Below, one piece after another: positions 8,496-16,580 of a stretch of DNA of 64,000 nucleotides. The DNA lies in NCBI RefSeq assembly GCF_023051145.1, contig NZ_JALKFS010000005.1, forward strand, positions 1,798,001-1,862,000, given 5' to 3'. Position numbers and translations under genes: made by a program. The notes below the pieces were generated by a model that was given only the letters and a program-made list of their open reading frames with translations, was not told the DNA's origin and ran no database searches. Positions within the stretch are counted from its first letter, which is position 1; each line of letters starts with the position of its first letter. Source of the DNA: Williamsia sp. DF01-3. Its GTDB lineage: Bacteria > Actinomycetota > Actinomycetes > Mycobacteriales > Mycobacteriaceae.

Positions 8496-10193
8496 TCACT
8501 GGGTCACGGGGACCGACGCGCCGAGCTTGGTCGCCACATCGGCGCGCAGCTGCTTCTTGTCGATCTTTCCCACGTTGGTTTGCGGCAGGGCTGTCAGCCA
8601 TTCGAGCCGTTCGGGCCACTTGAACTTCGCCACTCCCAGCGCATTCAGATGGTTTTGCACGTCAGCCATCGACAGCTGATCACCCTCTGCGGCAACGAGG
8701 TAGGCACATGTTCTCTCTCCGAGCCGGGGGTCGGGCATAGCCACCACCGCGGCATTGGCGATGCCAGGATGCTTGACGAGCAGCAGCTCGATCTCCTCGG
8801 CGTTGATCTTCTCGCCGCCACGGTTGATCAGGTCTTTGATCCGCCCCTCGATCGACACGTAACGGACCCCGTCGATCACCGTGACGCGGGCCAGATCGCC
8901 GGTCCGGTAGAAACCGTCGGACGTGAACGCTGTGCGGTTGTGGTCGGGCGCGTCGAAGTACCCCGGGATGGTGTACGGCCCGCGACAACACAATTCACCC
9001 ACCTCGCCGTCAGCGAGAACAGTCTCTGACCCCGGCTCGAGAATCCGCACTTCGTCGTCTTCGGCGACCGGAGTGCCAACGGTGGTCGATCTGGCCGATG
9101 CCGGCGCGTCCAGAGGGGTCACCAGGAACAGGCCCTCGGACATCCCGAACAGTTGGCCCGCCCGCTGGTCCACGTCACCGTCGGCGCGCGCAAACAATCC
9201 GGAACTCGGCTTCGCGCCGGACAGCACAACAGTTCGCAGATGCGGTCGTGGTTCGTCGAATGCTGCGCTCGTCACTGCCTGGTAATGCCCGTGCCCGATG
9301 AGCACATCGGTCGCGCGTTCGCGAGCCATCAACCGGAATGCGCTCGGCGCATCGGGAGTAGCCAGGACGAGGCACGCTCCCACCGCATGTGCGGCATGCA
9401 ATGCGCACGTGATGCCTGCGTTGTGGATCAGCGGAATGAGATGCGCGACTCGGGATTCCTCGGTCCAGCCGAGTCGCTCGGCGTAGAGCCGTGCGTTGTC
9501 CCAGTATTCGACGTGCCGGCGGGGGATCACCTTGGGTACGCCGGTTGTGCCGCCGGACAACTGGAACGCACAGACGTCGAGTGGATCGATCGTGGCCTGG
9601 ATGCGTTCGACTCGTTCACGTGCGATGTCGTCGGCAATATCCGCACCCAAGGTCTCCACCGCATGCGTTCCGGCTGCAACGTCAGTCGCCCCGACCGTCA
9701 GAACCGTCCGCATCGTCGGATGCCCGTCGGCTTGCTCTTGTGCGAACGACACCAGATCGAAGGAGAGACCCACCTCCACCACATGGGCGACCGCGCCCAC
9801 GGCTCGACTGATGTGTCCGATCTCGTGCCCACGGTGCGCGGCAAGTGTTGCCACCGGCACCAATCCGGCCTTGAGGCAGCCGTACCAGGCGAGAACGGTT
9901 TCGATGCGGTTGGTGGCCTGGAACAGCACCGGATCACCGGGTTCGAGACCCAAGTCGGCCAGACCCGCGGCGATTTGGTTCGTGCGCCGGTCCAGTTCGC
10001 CGTAGGTGAGCGACCCGGATTCGGTGACCACGGCGACCCGGTCGTGGTGGCGTTGCACCGTGTCGTGCAGTCGATCGGCGACGGTCTGGTCGGTCCACGA
10101 CCCTGACCGCCGGTACCGTTCGGCCCGCTCGTCGGGATAGTCGACCAGCCGAGCTCCCCAGCGGGAGCGGCCGGTCGGCGTGGCAACCGTCAT
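8496..10193 (-). CDS. aryl acid-AMP ligase / aryl-CoA synthetase (salicylate/2,3-DHB-AMP ligase type)
   Basis: A 565-residue adenylate-forming enzyme. The ATG at 10193 overlaps the hyuB stop (ATGA). The N-terminal 'YPDERAERYRRSGSWTDQTV' is typical of EntE/DhbE/MbtA-like aryl-acid ligases. P-loop motif A3 is 'LSGGTTGVPKVIPRRH', the hinge motif A8 is 'GRIKDLINRGGEKINAEEIE', and the catalytic A10 lysine is in 'QTNVGKIDKKQLR'. It activates an aromatic carboxylate as an acyl-AMP, here most likely passing it to CoA for the next-door hydroxylase. No siderophore synthetase genes are near, which argues for a catabolic role. The precise aryl acid is unknown. Confidence 0.85.
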   Translation of the reverse strand: MTVATPTGRSRWGARLVDYPDERAERYRRSGSWTDQTVADRLHDTVQRHHDRVAVVTESGSLTYGELDRRTNQIAAGLADLGLEPGDPVLFQATNRIETVLAWYGCLKAGLVPVATLAAHRGHEIGHISRAVGAVAHVVEVGLSFDLVSFAQEQADGHPTMRTVLTVGATDVAAGTHAVETLGADIADDIARERVERIQATIDPLDVCAFQLSGGTTGVPKVIPRRHVEYWDNARLYAERLGWTEESRVAHLIPLIHNAGITCALHAAHAVGACLVLATPDAPSAFRLMARERATDVLIGHGHYQAVTSAAFDEPRPHLRTVVLSGAKPSSGLFARADGDVDQRAGQLFGMSEGLFLVTPLDAPASARSTTVGTPVAEDDEVRILEPGSETVLADGEVGELCCRGPYTIPGYFDAPDHNRTAFTSDGFYRTGDLARVTVIDGVRYVSIEGRIKDLINRGGEKINAEEIELLLVKHPGIANAAVVAMPDPRLGERTCAYLVAAEGDQLSMADVQNHLNALGVAKFKWPERLEWLTALPQTNVGKIDKKQLRADVATKLGASVPVTQ

Positions 10194-12511
10194 TCGCCTG
10201 CCACCGCCGGGAGGAGCTGGGTCAGCTCGGCCACGTGGTCGGGATGGTCGGCGGGCACGATGCCCGAGTACACCGCGGTCCAGCATCCTGGGCAGCACTG
10301 CTGACGGAAAACCACTGGACTGTCGACGTATTCGGCAGGATCCGATGTGACCTGCGGTCCGGCGGTGTGGGAGGGGCCCTCGTACAGCGCCAGCGACAGC
10401 TTGCCCGTCTTGGTGTCGCCGAGGAGGCGCCCGCAGTGCGCGCAACCAACCACTCGGGCGTCGCCGATGGTCACTTCCACGAGGTTGTCGTCGAGCCGCC
10501 TGGCCCGGGTCAGGTCAAGCGTGGACTCCTGCCCGGTGGGCACATCGGAACGCTCACGGCGCTCGTCTTTCAGTGCAGCACGGTGTTGTTCAGTGGCGTC
10601 GGTATCCAGCTCACCGTCTTGCACCACCACGCCGTAACCCACTGCAGCGCCGTCCACCGTCACCTTGCCATTGCGGACATCCAGCGCCACCGACTCGGGG
10701 TCGCGGCGCAGGGGGTCGCCGTAGCCACCACCGCCCTGCCAGTGCATGTACAGCACCTCACCCGGCGCGAGGTAGCTCTCGGCGTAGCAGGCTCCGATCT
10801 CCTTGTTGTCACCCAGATCATCGAGCGAGCCCGGGATGGTGCCGCCCGCCAGCAACTCGGTGATTCCGGAGTTACGCGCGAGGATCTCCAGTCCGGTGTT
10901 GCCGGGCAGACCGCCGGCCAATCCGGAGTTCTGCGCAACCGCCTTGCCGGCGGAGGCGAAGATCAATCCCATCGGCAGACTTGTGCCGTACGGGGTCACG
11001 GCCAACGATGCGCTCACGCCGCCACGATGACGGCCGGGGCCGCCGGAATCGGGTTCTTCTTTGCGCCACAACGTGAGCAGCGGGTAGAGGAACTCGGTCA
11101 TCTCGGTGTCGGGGATGCGACCCATGGGGATGCAGAACAAGCCGCCGGTGTCCATGCCGTCGGCGACAGGTCGCCCGCCGTAGCCACCGCTCATCGGCTC
11201 CATCAGGATGTTCAGGAAGGGCACCGGTTGTTCCCCGCGTTCGTCGAGGCCCGCGACCACCGCGGTATCCCAGGTACCGCAGCACGACGCCATCACGTTC
11301 TTGCCGAGTTCGATGTGGCGGTCGAGCATCTGCGCCAGGCACTCGGCAACGAGGTTTCCTGTTAGCCACGCCGGCCCGATCGGACCGCGACTGACCGCGG
11401 CTGGGAACGTCGCGTTGTTGATGGTGCCCTCTTCGGCGATCAGATCGAAGCATCGCATCAAACCGCCCGCAGACCAGGGGATGTCGCCCGCGAGGATCGG
11501 CAGAAGCGCGAGCATCACCCCGCCGCGCATGCCGGCGTACGTGCAGTTGATGACGCCGGTTTGCGGGTCGGTGCCGGTGAAGTCGAAGGAGAGATGGTTG
11601 TCCTGCTTGGTCATTGCGAGGGTGATCTTGTGGACCTCCCGGTCGCCGACGCTCGACTGGTCCTGATAGCCGGTGGCGTGCCAGGTGCCGTCGGGCAGGT
11701 CGGTCAACTTGGCGCGCAGCCGACTTTCGGCGTCGGCCATCATGCGCTTCATGACCGCTTTGACGGTGTCGGCGCCGTACTGTTCGATGACTGCGAGCAG
11801 CCGCTCACGGCCGACGCTGTTCGCGCCGATCTTCGCGCGCAGGTCCAGCCCCACCAGCATCGGTACGCGGGAGCGTCGTACCCACACGTCGGCGACGTCG
11901 CGTTGTAGCTGGAAGTCCCGGACCACCTTGATCGGTGGCGTCGGAAGTGATTCGGAGAAGACGTCTTTGGCCGCGGGGTCGAACGAGCCGAGTCCTGAGC
12001 CACCGAGGTCGGGCTCGTGGCAGATGGCACTCGTCCAGCCGAACAGCATGCCGTCGTAGAAGACCGGTTGGTACACCATGACGTCACTCTGGTGCAGTCC
12101 GCCGCCCACCCACGGGTCGTTGCAGAGGAACATGTCACCCTCGGTGATGCCAGGGTTGGTGGAACGGTGCTGCAGGGTCCAGTAGATGGCGAGGTCGACG
12201 GCGCCGACGAGCATGGTGTTGTAGAGGCCCACCTGCACTTCTTGTCCGAGTTCGTCGCTGACGGCGAAGTCGAAGTCGTTGGCGTCGGTGACGATCGGCG
12301 ACCCGGACATGCGCTTGAGGGCGTCGCCCATCTCGTCGGTGACCGACCACAGACGGTGCCGGATCACCTCGTAGGTGAGCGGATCGAGCTGGTCGATCTG
12401 TTCCTGGGTGACGGTGTGAACGGGGAGTGACGGGGGCAACGACCTGGCGAGGGCGTCGACATCTATCGGCCGGCTGGAGAAGACTTCTGAGCCGGGGATC
12501 GGTGCGGTCAT
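10190..12511 (-). CDS. hydantoinase B/oxoprolinase-family subunit with C-terminal zinc-like module
   Basis: A 773-residue HyuB-type subunit. It works with the HyuA ATPase encoded 18 bases upstream to cleave an amide ring or carboxylate in an ATP-dependent way. HyuB hallmarks are 'LTYEVIRHRLWSVTDEMG' near residue 45, 'FDFAVSDELGQEVQ', 'MFLCNDPWVGGGLHQSDVMV' and 'YMHWQGGGGYGDPLRRDPE' near 585. After the usual end of the family, residues about 690-765 add 'VVGCAHCGRLLGDTKTGKL' and 'RQQCCPGCWTAVYSGIV', a CxxC...CxxC pattern like the gamma subunit of acetone carboxylase. That suggests a fused metal-binding small subunit. Substrate cannot be assigned: hydantoin, lactam and aryl-ketone carboxylation are all possible. 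Confidence 0.87.
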   Translation of the reverse strand: MTAPIPGSEVFSSRPIDVDALARSLPPSLPVHTVTQEQIDQLDPLTYEVIRHRLWSVTDEMGDALKRMSGSPIVTDANDFDFAVSDELGQEVQVGLYNTMLVGAVDLAIYWTLQHRSTNPGITEGDMFLCNDPWVGGGLHQSDVMVYQPVFYDGMLFGWTSAICHEPDLGGSGLGSFDPAAKDVFSESLPTPPIKVVRDFQLQRDVADVWVRRSRVPMLVGLDLRAKIGANSVGRERLLAVIEQYGADTVKAVMKRMMADAESRLRAKLTDLPDGTWHATGYQDQSSVGDREVHKITLAMTKQDNHLSFDFTGTDPQTGVINCTYAGMRGGVMLALLPILAGDIPWSAGGLMRCFDLIAEEGTINNATFPAAVSRGPIGPAWLTGNLVAECLAQMLDRHIELGKNVMASCCGTWDTAVVAGLDERGEQPVPFLNILMEPMSGGYGGRPVADGMDTGGLFCIPMGRIPDTEMTEFLYPLLTLWRKEEPDSGGPGRHRGGVSASLAVTPYGTSLPMGLIFASAGKAVAQNSGLAGGLPGNTGLEILARNSGITELLAGGTIPGSLDDLGDNKEIGACYAESYLAPGEVLYMHWQGGGGYGDPLRRDPESVALDVRNGKVTVDGAAVGYGVVVQDGELDTDATEQHRAALKDERRERSDVPTGQESTLDLTRARRLDDNLVEVTIGDARVVGCAHCGRLLGDTKTGKLSLALYEGPSHTAGPQVTSDPAEYVDSPVVFRQQCCPGCWTAVYSGIVPADHPDHVAELTQLLPAVAGE

Positions 12512-12529
12512 GAATGGGCTCCTGTGGCT

Positions 12530-14638
12530 TTAGGTCTGGTCGACCGTGATGATGAGGTTGCCGAGGCGATCGATCTCGCCCGTGGTGTTATGCGGCACAA
12601 CAACAGTGGTGGTGGGTACCTCGATCACCGCGGGTCCGCGCAGTACGTGGCCGGCACGCAGGCCTGCGTAGTCGTAGATGTCGGTGTCGACGTATCCCTG
12701 TCGGCCGTCGAGGCACACCTTCCGAACTCCGAGGTGGGCCGCGCTCGCGTCCGGTGAGTCGGCGACCTCCAGTTCAGGGAGCTCCGGGGTGAAGGGGAGG
12801 ACGCCGGTGCCGCGCACCCGGTAGGTGATGGCCTGTATCCCGGCCTCGCGGAAACCGCTGTCTTTGCCGTAGAGCTCGGCGTACCGGTTCTCGAATGTCT
12901 CTGCTGCAGTCGCGACTTCAGCAGAGGTCAACGAGCCCGACGGAATCGGTGTGGCCACCTCGGCCAGCTGCATCGCGTACCGCATGTCGATCTCGCGTTC
13001 GATCTCCACCGATTTGAACGTCAGGCCCTGCCGGTCGAGCTGTTCGCGGACCTGCTCTTCCAAGACCTTGAAGTTCTGCTCCACGCGCGCGGGATCGAGC
13101 GGTAACGCAGCTGGGTCCGAGAGTTCCCGGGCGAGAACGATGTCGGAGGAGGCCAGGCCGTAGGCCGAGAAGGCGGAGGCCACCTGGCCGAGGGGCACCA
13201 CCACCTGCGACACCCCGATCTCCTGGGCGTAGAGCCCGCAGTGCGCGGGGCCGGAACCGCCGAAGGCGTAGACGATGAAGTTGCGGGGATCGTGTCCCGC
13301 CTCCACCACCGTCTTGCGCAGCAGATCTCCGGTTTGAGCGTTCTGTACCGCATAGATCGCTGCGGCGGCTTCTTCGACCGAGAGTCCGAGCGGCTCGGCG
13401 ATGCGGGTGCGGATGGCTTCGCGAGCGAGGTTGAGGTCCAGCGCTTTACGGCCGCCGAGCAGGCCGCGTTCGGGCAGGATGCCGAGGACCAGGTTGGCAT
13501 CGGTATTGGTGGGCTCGGTGCCGCCCTGGCCGTAACACGCCGGACCGGGAACAGCCTGCGCACTGTGCGGTCCGATCTGCAGGTTGCCGCCGGCATCGAG
13601 CCAGGCGATTGCTCCGCCGCCCGCGCCGATCGCGTGGACTTCAAGCGTCGGCACGTTGATGGGGTGATGGTTGATGATGGTGCTGGACGATCGGACCGGT
13701 TCACCGTCGACGATCATGCCGACGAGGAACGTGGTGCCGCCGGCATCGGTGGCAATGATGTTGCTGTGTCCCAGTTGGCGTCCGAGGGACACCGACCCGA
13801 CAACACCTCCCGTCAGCACCGAACCCACGGTGGAGATCGCGTTGCCGGGAGCTTCCGACGCGGCGACCGCGCCACCGTTGCTCTGCATCACCAGCAGGGG
13901 ACCGGCGAGCTTGTGGTTGCGCAGCTTTCCTTCGAGTTCACCGAGGTAGTCGCGCAGGCCGGGCCCGATCTGGGTGCTCATGATTGTTGTTGCGTTGCGC
14001 GCGAACTCGCGGATGCGCGGGCTGACTTCGCTGGAGAGGGACACGAAGACGGTGGGGTCGATTTCGTGGACGATGTCGCGGATGCGTTGTTCGTGTGCGG
14101 GATTGCGGAACGACCACAGGAGCGACACCGCGATGGCTGTGATGCCGTCGTCGAGGAGGGTTCTGACAGTGGCGCGTACCTCGTTTTCGTCGAGCGCCAC
14201 CACCACGCGGCCGTCGCGGTCGACCCGCTCGGTGACCTCGAGCGCGTGTCGCTTGTGCACAAGACCGTGAGACTTGCTCTGCGCCATCACGTTCTGCAGC
14301 TGCTCGGGGGAGCGGCCCAGATACCGGCCCTCCACGTTCATGATGTAGATCGAGTCGCGGTGGCCTTTGGTGGTCAGGAACCCGACGTCGGGCACGTTGC
14401 CCATCACCAGGGCGTTCAGCGACGACGTGGTGCCGTGCGCGATGTGGTGGGTGTTCGCCAGCATCTCGTCGAGCGGCTGACCCAATTGCTCCGCCAGCAC
14501 ACCGAGGACGTCCATGACGCCCTGTGAGTAGTCCGGGGGCGTCGACGGCGACTTGCCGCCGATCAGCAGGCCGTTCCCGTCATCGAGGACGGCATCGGTG
14601 AACGTCCCTCCGACGTCCACTCCGATCACGTATGCCAT
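12530..14638 (-). CDS. hydantoinase A/oxoprolinase-family ATPase subunit
   Basis: A 702-residue HyuA-type protein beginning MAYVIGVDVGGTFTDAV, the ASKHA-fold phosphate-binding motif. Further signatures are 'IAHGTTSSLNALVMGN' near residue 80, 'LLVMQSNGGAVAASEA' near 280, 'DAGGTTFLVGMIVDGEP' near 325 and 'VEAGHDPRNFIVYAFGGSGP' near 470. I chose the ATG at 14638 rather than longer upstream options because the motif then sits at residue 5, as in the family. It is the first gene of the minus-strand catabolic unit, 53 bases downstream of a clear promoter's -10 element. It phosphorylates or activates the substrate acted on by HyuB. Confidence 0.9.
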   Translation of the reverse strand: MAYVIGVDVGGTFTDAVLDDGNGLLIGGKSPSTPPDYSQGVMDVLGVLAEQLGQPLDEMLANTHHIAHGTTSSLNALVMGNVPDVGFLTTKGHRDSIYIMNVEGRYLGRSPEQLQNVMAQSKSHGLVHKRHALEVTERVDRDGRVVVALDENEVRATVRTLLDDGITAIAVSLLWSFRNPAHEQRIRDIVHEIDPTVFVSLSSEVSPRIREFARNATTIMSTQIGPGLRDYLGELEGKLRNHKLAGPLLVMQSNGGAVAASEAPGNAISTVGSVLTGGVVGSVSLGRQLGHSNIIATDAGGTTFLVGMIVDGEPVRSSSTIINHHPINVPTLEVHAIGAGGGAIAWLDAGGNLQIGPHSAQAVPGPACYGQGGTEPTNTDANLVLGILPERGLLGGRKALDLNLAREAIRTRIAEPLGLSVEEAAAAIYAVQNAQTGDLLRKTVVEAGHDPRNFIVYAFGGSGPAHCGLYAQEIGVSQVVVPLGQVASAFSAYGLASSDIVLARELSDPAALPLDPARVEQNFKVLEEQVREQLDRQGLTFKSVEIEREIDMRYAMQLAEVATPIPSGSLTSAEVATAAETFENRYAELYGKDSGFREAGIQAITYRVRGTGVLPFTPELPELEVADSPDASAAHLGVRKVCLDGRQGYVDTDIYDYAGLRAGHVLRGPAVIEVPTTTVVVPHNTTGEIDRLGNLIITVDQT

Positions 14639-14690
14639 GGCCAGGTTCTCCTTCAGTTGCCGCGCAGTTCGTTCATTTACGTCGACGTTG

Positions 14691-14719
14691 AGTATTCGAC
14701 GCCGATGCTCGACTGTCAA
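14691..14719 (-). promoter_or_regulatory. sigma-70-like promoter for hyuA operon
   Basis: Read on the minus strand: TTGACA (14719-14714), a 17-base spacer, then AATACT (14696-14691). The spacer ends GCGTCG, so GCGTCGAATA spans the spacer/-10 junction. The same ten bases occupy the same place in the divergent plus-strand promoter. The element lies about 50 bases before the hyuA ATG. Confidence 0.65.
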
Positions 14720-14797
14720 GCAGAAAATGTGAGCCGCCTCACCGATTGTGCCGCGTGCTTCGAGGTTTGTGCAGCTCAGGACCGTCGAGATTGCGGC

Positions 14798-14826
14798 TTG
14801 ACGAATTGTCGTACGCGTCGAATAAT
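14798..14826 (+). promoter_or_regulatory. sigma-70-like promoter for the maleate isomerase operon
   Basis: TTGACG (14798-14803), a 17-base spacer and AATAAT (14821-14826), 67 bases before the isomerase ATG. The spacer also ends GCGTCG, giving GCGTCGAATA over the -10 junction as in the opposite promoter. The shared block is a good candidate for a common operator, perhaps of the TetR protein at 6154-6891. Confidence 0.65.
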
Positions 14827-14893
14827 CGTCGTAGACGTCAACGCGACGTTCGATGGCGCCGTGTTCGGCGCCTGAACTCGAAAGGACGGCCAG

Positions 14894-15649
14894 ATGAGCG
14901 TTCACCGAATCGGCCTGGTGGTGCCAAGCTCCAACGTCACCGTCGAAACCGAGATGCCGGCCCTGTTGCGGCGACATCCCACCTCGGAGTTCTCGTTTCA
15001 CTCGACCCGCATGCGGATGCACCGGGTGTCGCCGGAGGAACTCGCGGCTATGAATGCCCAGCGTGAGCGGTGCGTGATGGAGATTGCCGACGCCGCGCCG
15101 GAGGCGATCCTCTACGCCTGCCTGGTGGCGCTGATGGTCGGTGGACCGGGGGAGCACCAGCGGGTGGAAGGTGCCGTTGCCGAGCAGTTGGCGACGGGTG
15201 GTTCGGAGGCGATCATCCGGTCGAGTGCCGGAGCGTTGGTTGAGGGTTTGCGTGCCCTCGATGCCAAGCGCATTGCCATCGTGACGCCGTACCTGCGACC
15301 GCTGGCCGAGAAGGTTGTCGAATACCTCGAGGCCGAGGACTTCGCGGTGGTCGACTGGCGCGCACTTGAAGTGGCTGACAACGCCGAGGTCGGCTGCATC
15401 CCCGGCGAACGCGTCATGGAAGCCGCCCGGTCACTTGACCTCACCGACGTGGACGCTGTGGTGCTCTCGTGCTGCGTGCAGATGCCGTCACTTGCACTGA
15501 TCGACGACGCCGAGCGTGAGTTCGGTATTCCCGTGCTGTCGGCTGCGACCGCCGGCGCGTACAGCCTGCTGCGTGGTCTCGGCCTGCCCGTGGCCATCGA
15601 CGGCGCCGGAAGTCTGCTACGCGCAGACGTCGCATCCGTTCCCGCCTGA
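14894..15649 (+). CDS. maleate cis-trans isomerase (Asp/Glu racemase superfamily)
   Basis: A 251-residue cofactor-free isomerase converting maleate to fumarate. Both catalytic cysteines of the characterised enzymes appear at the same positions: C76 in 'ILYACLVALM' and C194 in 'VVLSCCVQMPSL'. The N-terminal substrate loop 'GLVVPSSNVTVETEMPALL' is also typical. A GAAAGGA ribosome site precedes the ATG. Maleate isomerases usually end nicotinate or gentisate-type ring-cleavage routes by feeding fumarate to the TCA cycle, which fits the ligase-hydroxylase-hydantoinase genes on the other strand. Arylmalonate decarboxylase and hydantoin racemase are related but lack this exact pair context. Confidence 0.87.
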   Translation: MSVHRIGLVVPSSNVTVETEMPALLRRHPTSEFSFHSTRMRMHRVSPEELAAMNAQRERCVMEIADAAPEAILYACLVALMVGGPGEHQRVEGAVAEQLATGGSEAIIRSSAGALVEGLRALDAKRIAIVTPYLRPLAEKVVEYLEAEDFAVVDWRALEVADNAEVGCIPGERVMEAARSLDLTDVDAVVLSCCVQMPSLALIDDAEREFGIPVLSAATAGAYSLLRGLGLPVAIDGAGSLLRADVASVPA

Positions 15650-15678
15650 CATCCCAAGCTCAACAGAAGGACGTACTC

Positions 15679-16338
15679 ATGAGCGAACTCGACCACAAGG
15701 TGCGCGGTGTTGACCACGTCGCGTACCCAACATTCGACCCGGCGGGCACGGTCCGCTTTTACCGCGACGTGCTCGGTTTCCCTGTGGTGCATTCGATTTG
15801 CGCCGCTGGCTGGGGTCCGGACAAGCATCCCGACTTCATCCACTTCTTTTTCGACATCGGGAACGACGACCGGCTGGCGTTCTTCTATTACTTCGGCCTC
15901 GAACCGTTCGAGGGTGGACCACAGGGCGACTCGTATTCCCGCTTCGCCGAGGACGTTCCGATCTTCTTCATTCGGTCGCGGCACCTGGCCATCCACGTCG
16001 ACAACGAGGACGACTTGCTCGAATACCGTCGGCGCCTCGACGGCAGTGACTGGCCGGTAGAGATGCAGATCCAGCACGAGACCATCGAGTCGATCTACAC
16101 CCATGACCCCAACGGCTACATGATCGAGATCACCCGAGCGATGCGTCCGGTGACACCCCAGGAGGATCTTGATGCAAACTTGACCATTGACGCGTTGATC
16201 GACGTTGTGTCTGCGCCGAATCCGAGTATGGCCGGTCTGCTGACCCGCAAGGCTGAGCTGATCGTTCAGCGTGCAGCGCAGTGGCAAGAGGAGCAGGACG
16301 CGCAGTCGGCGCTTGATGTGGTGGAGGCCGGACGATGA
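15679..16338 (+). CDS. VOC-family (glyoxalase/extradiol dioxygenase fold) protein
   Basis: A 219-residue protein with two beta-alpha-beta-beta-beta modules. It opens 'VRGVDHVAYPTFDPAGTVRF' with the likely first metal histidine, followed by 'FYRDVLGFPVV'. Module two has 'RHLAIHVDNEDDLLEYRRRL' and ends 'HDPNGYMIEIT' with the last-strand glutamate. A 50-residue helical tail extends beyond the fold. It sits 29 bases after the isomerase. It may be a ring-cleaving dioxygenase, isomerase or lyase of the same pathway. Family is clear; chemistry is not. Confidence 0.75.
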   Translation: MSELDHKVRGVDHVAYPTFDPAGTVRFYRDVLGFPVVHSICAAGWGPDKHPDFIHFFFDIGNDDRLAFFYYFGLEPFEGGPQGDSYSRFAEDVPIFFIRSRHLAIHVDNEDDLLEYRRRLDGSDWPVEMQIQHETIESIYTHDPNGYMIEITRAMRPVTPQEDLDANLTIDALIDVVSAPNPSMAGLLTRKAELIVQRAAQWQEEQDAQSALDVVEAGR

Positions 16339-16580
16339 CCACGTTCTTCATCTTGGATGTGCCCGAGAACAAGGCGGTCGCTGCGGTGGCGGGCGAGGAT
16401 CCGGATGTCACCGTGGATCACGTGGGGCCGTACTACCGGGTGTCGGCTGATTCGGCCATCGTGGTCGACCGGCGAGCCACCGGTTGTCGCCATGCGGTCT
16501 GGTACAGCTGTGTCTCTGGTCTGGCAGCGTCGCGAATCACCCAATGGGACAAAGACGCCTTGAAGGTGGAGCCGCTGTGA
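16335..16580 (+). CDS. small conserved-looking protein in the catabolic operon
   Basis: An 81-residue protein whose ATG overlaps the VOC gene stop and whose TGA overlaps the next start (GTGA), so it is firmly inside a translationally coupled operon. It begins MTTFFILDVPENKAVAAVAG and has two cysteines in 'ATGCRHAVWYSCVSGLAASR'. No family is recognised. A pathway accessory protein or small subunit is possible. Confidence 0.65.
   Translation: MTTFFILDVPENKAVAAVAGEDPDVTVDHVGPYYRVSADSAIVVDRRATGCRHAVWYSCVSGLAASRITQWDKDALKVEPL

Noticed and set aside
12524-14527. Long plus-strand open frames opposite hyuA, including one of 428 codons
   Set aside because: They are shadows of hyuA, which has its full motif set; their translations are Gly/Asp/Arg-rich without family signatures.
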